DNA of 64,000 nucleotides from Sedimentitalea arenosa (GTDB lineage Bacteria > Pseudomonadota > Alphaproteobacteria > Rhodobacterales > Rhodobacteraceae), in contig NZ_JAELVR010000007.1 in assembly GCF_016428585.1 (NCBI RefSeq), forward strand, positions 62,001 to 126,000. Direction: 5' to 3'. Positions 57,907-64,000 of the stretch are shown in pieces. A model generated the notes under the pieces. It was not told where the DNA came from and made no database searches. It was given only the letters and a program-made list of their open reading frames with translations. How positions within the stretch are numbered: the first letter of the stretch is position 1; every line of letters begins with the position of its first letter. The translations under genes were made by a program, and so were the position numbers.

Positions 57907-58764
57907 ATGCGCGCGCAAGCCCGGCTGGGGTTCATCCTCCTTCTGACGCCGCTGCTCTTGTGGCTGAGCCTGCTGATCCTGATCCCTCATGTGGACATGG
58001 CGCTGCTGTCCCTGCGCGAACGGGTCGGGGTGGGCGAATACGCCGTCAGCTTTGCCAACTACGGCACGTTTTTCGGCGAACCGCTCTACATGCGAACCTT
58101 CCTGCGCACGGCGACGATGTCCGTTCTCGCGACGTTGATCACCCTCATCATCGCCTTCCCGGTCGCCTATTACATCGCCAAGATCGCCAAGGGACGCACG
58201 CAATCGGCGCTGTTTCTCTTGTGTCTCGTGCCGTTCTGGGTGTCGGAACTGGTGCGCACCTTCGGCTGGATGATCCTGTTGCGCGAAACCGGGGTGTTTT
58301 CGAACCTGCTGCAATGGACAGGGCTGGCGACCGGGCCGGTCGAGATGCTCTATAACGACGCGGCGATCATGGTCGGGCTGGTCTATACCTCGATGCTGTT
58401 CATGGTGGTGCCGCTGGTCACGACGCTGGAAAGCCTTGACGATGCGGTGATCGAGGCGGGCTACGACCTGGGCGGATCGGGTTTCAGCGTGCTGCGCGAG
58501 ATCATCATCCCACACGCCATGCCGGGGATCGTGTCCGGCAGCATCGTTGTCTTCATGCTGTCCTTGGGTAACTACCTGACGCCGACGATGCTGGGCGGCA
58601 AGGACAGCCTGTGGTTCACCGAGCTGATCTATTCGCAGTTCATCGTGCGCTTCAACTGGGAACTGGGTGCCGCCTTCGGATTCATGCTGCTGATCCTGTC
58701 ATCCTTCATTGTCTGGGCCACGTTGCGCCTGACCGGGCAGACGTTGGAAAGGACGATGGGATGA
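57907..58764 (+). CDS. Polyamine-type ABC transporter permease (PotB-like), third system
   Basis: Encodes 285 residues from the ATG at 57907, eight bases after GGGG; a GTG one codon earlier is an alternative. It has the usual six spans, with LGFILLLTPLLLWLSLLILIP first and FLLCLVPFWVSELVRTFGWM in the middle. The coupling loop is VIEAGYDLGGSGFSVLREIIIPH. Unlike the 555-residue permease of the second system it has an ordinary short first loop. Its stop overlaps the next start as ATGA. Confidence 0.9.
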   Translation: MRAQARLGFILLLTPLLLWLSLLILIPHVDMALLSLRERVGVGEYAVSFANYGTFFGEPLYMRTFLRTATMSVLATLITLIIAFPVAYYIAKIAKGRTQSALFLLCLVPFWVSELVRTFGWMILLRETGVFSNLLQWTGLATGPVEMLYNDAAIMVGLVYTSMLFMVVPLVTTLESLDDAVIEAGYDLGGSGFSVLREIIIPHAMPGIVSGSIVVFMLSLGNYLTPTMLGGKDSLWFTELIYSQFIVRFNWELGAAFGFMLLILSSFIVWATLRLTGQTLERTMG

Positions 58765-59612
58765 TCCCGTCGATCCCCCAACCCCGCGGGCTGCGCATGG
58801 CCTATACGGCCTATATCGTGCTGTTCTTTGTCTATCTCGCCCTGCCGCTGGCGGTGGTCGCGGTGTTCGCGTTCAACGACAGCCAGTTTCCGTCGCTGCC
58901 TTGGGAGGGCTTCACCTGGAACTGGTTCTTCGGCGAAGACCGCCCGATGATCGGGGTGTTTCACGAACGCCCGATCCTGCGCGCGATTGGCACCTCGGCT
59001 TTCGTTGGGTTCTGCGTGGCGGTGCTGTCGGTCGCCGTCGGCACCACCAACGCCTTTCTGTTCAACCGTTACCAATTTCGTGGGCGCGGGTTGCTTTACG
59101 TTCTGATGCTGTTGCCTTTGGTCATTCCCGGCATCGTGCTGGGCATTTCGATCCTGGTCTTTTCCTCGACCGTGGCGAACGAGCTTTGGGATGCCGTCGA
59201 GTATGACGCCGAAATCCTGCGCCCCGGCCTGGCTCTGGTGATCCTTGGGCAGTTCTCTTTCATCACCACCATCGCGACGCTGGTCATCTCCGCGCGCTTG
59301 CAGAAATTTGACCAGAGCCTTGAGGAGGCGGCGTTGAACCTCGGTGCAGACCGACTGACGGCAGTGCGTACGATCACCATTCCGTTTCTCATGCCGGCGA
59401 TCATCGGTGCAGTCGTCGTGGCGTTCCTGATGAGTTTCGAGAATTTCAACACCACGTTGATGCTGGTCGGCTCGGACGCGCCCCTGACCATCGCCATGTT
59501 CGACCGCCTCAAGGAAGGCTCGACGCCGCTCTTGAACGCGGTATCGCTCCTCTTGATGGTCGGCTCTTCGCTGCTGGCGCTGGTGATGATCGCCTTTCAG
59601 CGCAAGGCGTGA
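58761..59612 (+). CDS. Polyamine-type ABC transporter permease (PotC-like), third system
   Basis: Encodes 283 residues from the ATG at 58761, overlapping the previous stop. Spans are evident (YIVLFFVYLALPLAVVAVF; LLYVLMLLPLVIPGIVLGISILV), and the EAA loop is LEEAALNLGADRLTAVRTIT. FLMSFENFNTTLMLVGSD is a PotC-type late segment. It completes the third importer. The photolyase gene follows after 78 bases. Confidence 0.9.
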   Translation: MIPSIPQPRGLRMAYTAYIVLFFVYLALPLAVVAVFAFNDSQFPSLPWEGFTWNWFFGEDRPMIGVFHERPILRAIGTSAFVGFCVAVLSVAVGTTNAFLFNRYQFRGRGLLYVLMLLPLVIPGIVLGISILVFSSTVANELWDAVEYDAEILRPGLALVILGQFSFITTIATLVISARLQKFDQSLEEAALNLGADRLTAVRTITIPFLMPAIIGAVVVAFLMSFENFNTTLMLVGSDAPLTIAMFDRLKEGSTPLLNAVSLLLMVGSSLLALVMIAFQRKA

Positions 59613-59690
59613 CGCGCGTCCGACAGATAGGTGAGATCCGGGGAAAACGCCCTATGTCCTGTCCGACGGGACGGACAGGGCAACGGCACA

Positions 59691-61214
59691 GTGCATCTAT
59701 TCTGGTTCAAACGCGACCTGAGAGTTGAGGACAACCGCGCGCTGGCCCGCGCGGCCCAGGACGGAGCGGCACCGCTGTTCATCCTGGAACCCGAGCTCTG
59801 GCAGCAACCCGATATGGCGGGCCGCCACTTCGAGTTCATGCGCGAGTCGCTTGCCGAGCTACGCACCAGCCTCGGGCGTCTCGGCCAGCCGCTGATCGTG
59901 CGGACGGGCGATGCCATCGAGGTGTTGGAAGAGCTGAACCGGCAGGTTGCGATGGATGCGCTCTGGTCGCACCAGGAAACCGGCAACGACTGGACCTATC
60001 GCCGGGATCTCCGGGTCGCGGCCTGGTGCCGGGAGCGGGGCATTCCGTGGCATGAATTCCAGAACCACGGCGTGACGCGTGGCCTGAAATCCCGAAACGG
60101 CTGGGCGCGCGACTGGGATCGGTTCATGGCCGAACCTGTGACAATGGCCCCGGCACTGCGGCCAGTCGACTTGGAGATCGGGACGCTCCCCGATGCCAGC
60201 GATCTCGGACTCGCGCCCGATCCGTGTGCCGAGCGGCAGGCCGGTGGGCGTGCGGCGGGGCTCCAACGTCTCGACAGTTTCCTGACCACACGTGGACGCC
60301 CCTATCGAAGGGCGATGTCCTCTCCGGTGGCTGGTGCGACCGCCTGTTCGCGTCTGTCTCCGCACCTTGCCTGGGGCACGCTGTCGATTCGCGAGGTCAC
60401 CCAGGCGACCTGGACGCGGCAGCGCGCGCTGAAAGCGGCGTCGAAAGCCGATCCCACGTGGCGCGGGGCGTTGAGCTCGTTTTCCGGGCGGCTCCACTGG
60501 CATTGCCATTTCATCCAGAAGCTCGAGGACGAGCCGCGCATCGAGTTCGAGAACTTCCATCGCGCCTATGACGGAATCCGGCCCTCCGCGCCCGATCAGG
60601 ATCGGGTGGCGGCCTGGGCCGCTGGCGAAACCGGGTTGCCTTTCGTCGATGCCTGCATGCGGTCGTTGCGCGCAACCGGCTGGTTGAACTTTCGCATGCG
60701 GGCCATGGTCATAGCGACGGCCAGCTATCACCTGTGGCTGGACTGGCGCGCGCCGGGGCTGGAACTGGCGCGGCTGTTCACTGACTACGAACCGGGCATC
60801 CACTGGAGCCAAGTGCAGATGCAGTCCGGAACGACCGGCATCAACACGGTTCGGATCTACAATCCGGTCAAGCAGGGGCTCGATCAGGATCCGACCGGCA
60901 CCTTCACACGACGCTGGGTGCCCGAACTGGCAGACATCCCGGACCGATGGCTGCAGGAACCGTGGAAGGCTGAAAACGCGGCGCAGATCATCGGGCGGAG
61001 CTATCCAGCGCCGATCGTGGATCACCGCGAGGCCGCGCGGACCGCGCGGGAGCGCATCTGGGCCGTTCGGCGCGGGGCGGATTATGGCGCCGAGGCCACG
61101 GCGATTCAGCACCGCCATGGCAGCCGGAGGGGTGACGTCCGTCGCCGTCCGGCCCGCAAGAAATCGGCAACAGAGGCGCAGCTTGAACTGCCCCTGACGG
61201 GAGAAACGACGTGA
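59691..61214 (+). CDS. Cryptochrome/deoxyribodipyrimidine photolyase family protein
   Basis: Encodes 507 residues from a GTG at 59691 with AGGG upstream; the ATG-type frame at 59631 has no site. It starts [20 protein letters not shown], the alpha/beta antenna domain, and the FAD domain carries [50 protein letters not shown] and [19 protein letters not shown]. The last ~60 residues are basic ([15 protein letters not shown]). The protein either repairs UV photoproducts or senses blue light; the sequence does not settle which. It heads an operon with the DUF2256 and FAD-domain genes. Confidence 0.9.
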   Translation: MHLFWFKRDLRVEDNRALARAAQDGAAPLFILEPELWQQPDMAGRHFEFMRESLAELRTSLGRLGQPLIVRTGDAIEVLEELNRQVAMDALWSHQETGNDWTYRRDLRVAAWCRERGIPWHEFQNHGVTRGLKSRNGWARDWDRFMAEPVTMAPALRPVDLEIGTLPDASDLGLAPDPCAERQAGGRAAGLQRLDSFLTTRGRPYRRAMSSPVAGATACSRLSPHLAWGTLSIREVTQATWTRQRALKAASKADPTWRGALSSFSGRLHWHCHFIQKLEDEPRIEFENFHRAYDGIRPSAPDQDRVAAWAAGETGLPFVDACMRSLRATGWLNFRMRAMVIATASYHLWLDWRAPGLELARLFTDYEPGIHWSQVQMQSGTTGINTVRIYNPVKQGLDQDPTGTFTRRWVPELADIPDRWLQEPWKAENAAQIIGRSYPAPIVDHREAARTARERIWAVRRGADYGAEATAIQHRHGSRRGDVRRRPARKKSATEAQLELPLTGETT

Positions 61215-61216
61215 AG

Positions 61217-61348
61217 ATGAGGAAAAAATCCGACCTTCCAGCAAAGATCTGCGCCACCTGTGGACGCCCGTTCACATGGCGGCGCAAATGGGCGAAGGAC
61301 TGGGAGACGGTGCGGTATTGCTCCAAACGGTGCAGTGCGGGCCGATGA
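61217..61348 (+). CDS. DUF2256 small zinc-ribbon protein
   Basis: A 43-residue gene between the two photolyase-type genes. It begins [21 protein letters not shown] and ends [13 protein letters not shown]. Cysteines 12, 15, 35 and 39 form a C-x2-C ... C-x3-C zinc site, as in DUF2256. It starts two bases after the photolyase stop, and its own stop overlaps the next ATG as ATGA, so all three are probably translated together. DUF2256 genes often accompany photolyase or cryptochrome genes; the role is unknown. Confidence 0.85.
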   Translation: MRKKSDLPAKICATCGRPFTWRRKWAKDWETVRYCSKRCSAGR

Positions 61349-62595
61349 GTGGGCAGCAGAACCTGCCGCTGCCCGACGCGCAGAACGAGCCCGTGCGGTT
61401 CGTGCCGACCCGTGCGGCCGGGCTTGCGCGACTTGACCGTTTCGTGTCGCGGGCCGGGCGGCACTACACCGGGCTGCGCAACTATGACCTTGGCCCAGAT
61501 CAGCGCTCGAACGTGTCGGCCCTGTCGCCGTGGATCCGTCATCGGGTGATCACCGAGGAGGAGGTGCTGCGCGCGACCCTTGCACGGCACAGCCCGTCGG
61601 CGGCTGACAAGTTCATCCAGGAGGTGTTCTGGCGCAGCTATTTCAAGGGCTGGCTCGAGCAGCACCCGAGCGTCTGGGCCGGCTATCTCGCCGACCTCGA
61701 CGATCTGCTGGCCGACCTAGAGAGCGACGACTGGCTGGCGAAAGGCTATCGCGCTGCGACCGTTGGCGAAACCGGGATCGAGGGTTTCGATGACTGGTCG
61801 CGCGAACTGGTCGAAACCGGGTACCTGCACAATCACGCGCGGATGTGGTTCGCCTCGATCTGGATCTTCACGCTGCGGCTGCCCTGGCAACTGGGAGCCG
61901 ATTTCTTCCTGCGGCACCTGCTGGATGGCGACCCCGCATCCAACACACTGAGCTGGCGCTGGGTTGCGGGTCTGCATACGAAGGGCAAGGCCTATCAGGC
62001 GCGTGTGTCCAATATCGCGAAATACACACGCGAGCGGTTCCGCCCGAAACACTACCTTGCCAGTGAAATCAGGCCACTTGAGGAAGACGCGCACCATCCC
62101 CGTGTTCCGCTGCCCGGGGCCGATCCACTTCCTGAAGGTTCCTTTCTGCTGCTTCTGACCGAAGATGATTGTAGTATCGCTCAGACTCTGCCACGTCCGC
62201 CTGCCGCGGTGCTTGGGCTTCTGGCAAGCAACGGGCGCTCGCCGCTGGGCGTCAGCGCGAAGGTTTCCGAATTTGCCCATGGTGCGGTTGACGACGCGCT
62301 GTCCCAATCGGGCGGTGATATCATCGGTTTGACCGGGGAAGCCGACTGGTCCGGGCCAATCCTGCGCGCGGCGGCGCAGGCGGGCGTTCGGTCGATTGTC
62401 ATCGGACATCCCCCGATCGGTCCGGTCGCGACTCGTTTCGCGCAGGCACGCGGCGAGATCGAGAGGGCGGGGCTCCGGATCCATGCGGTACGGCGGGACT
62501 ACGATTCGGCGGCATGGCCACATGCAACGCGTGGCTTCTTCGCACTCAAGAAGAAGATACCCGCACTCCTGCGCGACATCGGGTTATCAGGCTGA
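61345..62595 (+). CDS. FAD-binding photolyase-domain protein with reversed domain order
   Basis: Encodes 416 residues from the ATG at 61345, which overlaps the DUF2256 stop. Residues ~20-245 are the FAD-binding domain of photolyases, with [60 protein letters not shown] and [18 protein letters not shown]. The N-terminal antenna domain is missing. Residues ~265-416 instead form an alpha/beta region ([64 protein letters not shown]) that resembles a Rossmann-like antenna domain at the wrong end. It may pair with the upstream full-length photolyase. Confidence 0.8.
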   Translation: MSGQQNLPLPDAQNEPVRFVPTRAAGLARLDRFVSRAGRHYTGLRNYDLGPDQRSNVSALSPWIRHRVITEEEVLRATLARHSPSAADKFIQEVFWRSYFKGWLEQHPSVWAGYLADLDDLLADLESDDWLAKGYRAATVGETGIEGFDDWSRELVETGYLHNHARMWFASIWIFTLRLPWQLGADFFLRHLLDGDPASNTLSWRWVAGLHTKGKAYQARVSNIAKYTRERFRPKHYLASEIRPLEEDAHHPRVPLPGADPLPEGSFLLLLTEDDCSIAQTLPRPPAAVLGLLASNGRSPLGVSAKVSEFAHGAVDDALSQSGGDIIGLTGEADWSGPILRAAAQAGVRSIVIGHPPIGPVATRFAQARGEIERAGLRIHAVRRDYDSAAWPHATRGFFALKKKIPALLRDIGLSG

Positions 62596-62716
62596 CGCGA
62601 CCCCTGAGGCCTTGAAAATCCCCGCAGGCTTCTCCATTTTCGCGACGCGCGAGGACGACCTCGCCGGACCCATCGGTCAACAGGCGGGACGGCCCGATCA
62701 AGTACGGAGTCCCTTC

Positions 62717-63145
62717 ATGCGCAGTACCGCAGATCGTATTCGCCAGGCCTTCAGCTTTGAAATCATCGGTCTTCTGATCGTCACACCTCTCTTCGCTTGG
62801 ATTTTTGGTCATCCGATCGCGGAGATCGGTGTTCTTGCCCTGATTGGCGCGACTGCGGCGACGGGTTGGAACTATGCGTTCAACCTTGTTTTCGATCATG
62901 CCGTGCGCCGATGGCGCGGCACTCCGCACAAGTCCTTCGCATTGCGCGTTGCGCATGCCGTGCTGTTCGAAACGACCCTGCTGATCATCTTGCTGCCGAT
63001 CTTTGCCTGGTGGCTGCAGGTATCCCTTCTGACGGCGCTGGTGATGGACCTGTCCTTCGCCGGCTTCTACATGATCTATACTTTTGTGTTCACTTGGGCC
63101 TATGACACGCTGTTCCCGCCGCGTGAGCGGCTTTGTTCAACATGA
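62717..63145 (+). CDS. PACE-family multidrug efflux protein (two BTP domains)
   Basis: Encodes 142 residues from the ATG at 62717. It has four membrane spans in two similar halves: RIRQAFSFEIIGLLIVTPLFAWIF with GWNYAFNLVFDHA, and LRVAHAVLFETTLLIILLPIFAWW with GFYMIYTFVFTWAYD. This pattern defines the bacterial transmembrane pair (BTP) domains of PACE transporters such as AceI, which expel chlorhexidine and, in some cases, short-chain diamines. The latter point fits the polyamine theme, but it is inference. Confidence 0.88.
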   Translation: MRSTADRIRQAFSFEIIGLLIVTPLFAWIFGHPIAEIGVLALIGATAATGWNYAFNLVFDHAVRRWRGTPHKSFALRVAHAVLFETTLLIILLPIFAWWLQVSLLTALVMDLSFAGFYMIYTFVFTWAYDTLFPPRERLCST

Positions 63146-63241
63146 CCGGCGCGCGCGGCGGGACCTGGCATGAAAGCCTCAGCCGTGGCGCAAGGAGGCG
63201 GCTATCTTGGCCTGAAAGCGCAAACCAAGATACTGGATGAT

Positions 63242-63400
63242 CAGTCCCGGTAATTGGTGGATCGGATTGACGATGAACCTGTCGGGCTCTGAACTCCAGA
63301 CTTTGCTGACATATTCACAGGGCGTGAGATCGCTGAGGGTCTTGAGCCTTCGAGCGAATTTGTAGGCAGCCATGAAGTCCACGAGATGGGTGCGGATCTG
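63242..63400 (-). pseudogene. C-terminal remnant of an IS481-type transposase
   Basis: About 53 residues read [19 protein letters not shown], then DLTPCEYVSKVWSSEPDRF and NPIHQLPGL, matching the C terminus of IS481-family transposases. The catalytic DDE part is absent and the frame reads through the normal stop. No terminal repeats are seen. It is a decayed fragment. Confidence 0.75.
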
Positions 63401-63408
63401 AGCGTCTC

Positions 63409-63588
63409 GCCGACGCCGAAGAGGAGGTTCTGTTGGAAGTCGTCTCGTGGCAACGCGAAGACGTCAGAGCGAAGGTGAGAGTCGCGGTCAAGAGAATTCT
63501 GCGCCGATATGGTTACCCTCCCGATCTTCAAGCCGAAGCAGTCAAACTTGTTATCAAACAAGCTGAGGCATTGGCGAAGGCTTTCTAA
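63409..63588 (+). pseudogene. C-terminal remnant of a type I restriction enzyme HsdR subunit
   Basis: The frame ending at 63588 reads [19 protein letters not shown], then [20 protein letters not shown] and [18 protein letters not shown], matching the DUF3387 C terminus of type I restriction subunits. Only the last ~60 residues survive; no start or helicase domain is present. Its 5' end abuts the IS481 remnant on the other strand, suggesting the insertion removed the rest. Confidence 0.72.
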
Positions 63589-63790
63589 GTGCCGACCACG
63601 CGGACTTCGCCGCTAGTCGCCAGAACGAACTTTGGAAAGCAATTCGAAGTCCTAGAAAGGGCGACGGACCGGATATGGATGCCCGGGGTCGCCGCACTAT
63701 TGAGGGCTGCAATTCTTCCGCTATCGTCGATCTTTTCGGCGTTGCGGCACCGCCTCAAGGTTCAATGAACCTGCGCGCCCTATCTCAAAC
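63589..63790. other. Stretch with no recognised feature
   Basis: About 200 bases between the HsdR remnant and the tRNA terminator. No gene, hairpin or repeat could be supported. Lower apparent GC than the surrounding genes fits a foreign or decayed origin, but I did not compute it. Confidence 0.4.
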
Positions 63791-63813
63791 AAAAAAAGCG
63801 CCGCAGAGGACGC
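63791..63813 (-). terminator. Terminator of tRNA-Pro
   Basis: On the minus strand GCGTC pairs with GGCGC around loop CTCTGC, followed by seven T, just past the tRNA 3' end. Confidence 0.75.
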
Positions 63814-63824
63814 CCTATTTTTGT

Positions 63825-63901
63825 TGGTCGGAGTGAGAGGATTCGAACCTCCGGCCCCTGCCTCCCGAAGACAGTGCTCTACCAGGCTGAGCTACACTCC
63901 G
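63825..63901 (-). tRNA. tRNA-Pro (anticodon CGG)
   Basis: A 77-base cloverleaf on the minus strand. Acceptor arms CGGAGTG / CACTCCG pair fully, the D-arm has GCTCAGCCTGGTAGAGC, the anticodon stem CTGTC / GGCAG flanks loop TTCGGGA (anticodon CGG), and the T-arm holds TTCGAAT. The discriminator A and an encoded CCA follow. Confidence 0.95.
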
Positions 63902-63950
63902 ACCGTTGTGGGTGCGGATTACAGACCCGCCTGCGCTTTGGCAAGCCGAA

Positions 63951-64000
63951 TCATTTCGGTCGTTTCAGGACATTGAGAAAGGCCCCGACGCGCAGGCCTG
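63951..64000 (-). CDS. Possible C-terminal end of a gene running off the right edge
   Basis: On the minus strand the last 16 codons in view read GLRVGAFLNVLKRPK and a TGA. No family can be assigned from so little. The codon style is that of the neighbours, so it is probably the end of a real gene. Confidence 0.35.
   Translation of the reverse strand, partial: GLRVGAFLNVLKRPK

Noticed and set aside
63241-63561. 106-codon minus-strand frame across the remnants near the tRNA
   Set aside because: It reads in a different frame from both recognised remnants and matches nothing.

Overview
The window is a chromosomal segment of an alphaproteobacterium, most likely of the order Rhodobacterales (Roseobacter-like). 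This rests on high-GC codon use, the gene order ubiB-ubiE-mutM-enoyl-CoA hydratase-rpsT-dnaA-dnaN-recF-gyrB, the alphaproteobacterial type of SerC, an IalB-family protein, and many ATGA/TGATG translational overlaps. No rRNA or CRISPR array is seen. One tRNA gene, tRNA-Pro(CGG), lies at the right end.

Layout. 1-1688: start of a TolC-type outer-membrane channel running off the left edge, divergent from an OmpA-domain protein. 1704-9288: a putrescine module with a PuuB-like oxidase, PotI/H/G/F importer, GntR/FCD regulator and SpuC-like aminotransferase; two copies of TGATCATATT flank the regulator gene. 9397-17507: an ArgE-type M20 deacylase and an M24 (ectoine-hydrolase-like) enzyme, divergent from a second polyamine-type ABC importer whose permeases carry unusual extra domains and which includes a small DUF1330 gene. 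17561-25465: lytic transglycosylase, then (in transcription order) dapD, a hypothetical, dapE, a DUF2064 gene and rnr, preceded by a Thr/Ser dehydratase. 25545-31860: LOG-family protein, DsbA-like protein, an RTX metalloprotease, rlmN, IalB-family protein and a type III asparaginase. 31868-35748: serine biosynthesis (serB; serC-serA with a structured leader). 35858-41118: PPP phosphatase, a kbl-tdh-PLP synthase operon and a thiolase. 41221-52671: the conserved replication/ubiquinone block.

After gyrB comes a scar with a broken integrase fused to a SnoaL-like remnant, then a coiled-coil stress protein. Next is a third polyamine module: a glutamylputrescine synthetase-like gene divergent from an SBP-ATPase-permease-permease importer (54097-59612). 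This is followed by a photolyase operon: cryptochrome/photolyase, a 43-aa DUF2256 zinc-ribbon gene, and a protein with an FAD-binding photolyase domain followed by an alpha/beta domain, the reverse of the usual order. A PACE efflux gene comes next, then a decayed patch (IS481 and HsdR remnants) immediately beyond the 3' end of tRNA-Pro.

How it works together: three importers plus PuuA-, PuuB- and SpuC-like enzymes point to heavy use of polyamines or related nitrogen compounds. The middle importer probably serves a different, N-acylated or cyclic substrate handled by the M24/M20 hydrolase pair. The least familiar parts are the enlarged permeases with DUF1330 (14391-17507) and the photolyase/DUF2256/permuted-domain operon (59691-62595). 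Starts were chosen from visible ribosome-binding sites and overlaps; several are GTG or TTG.
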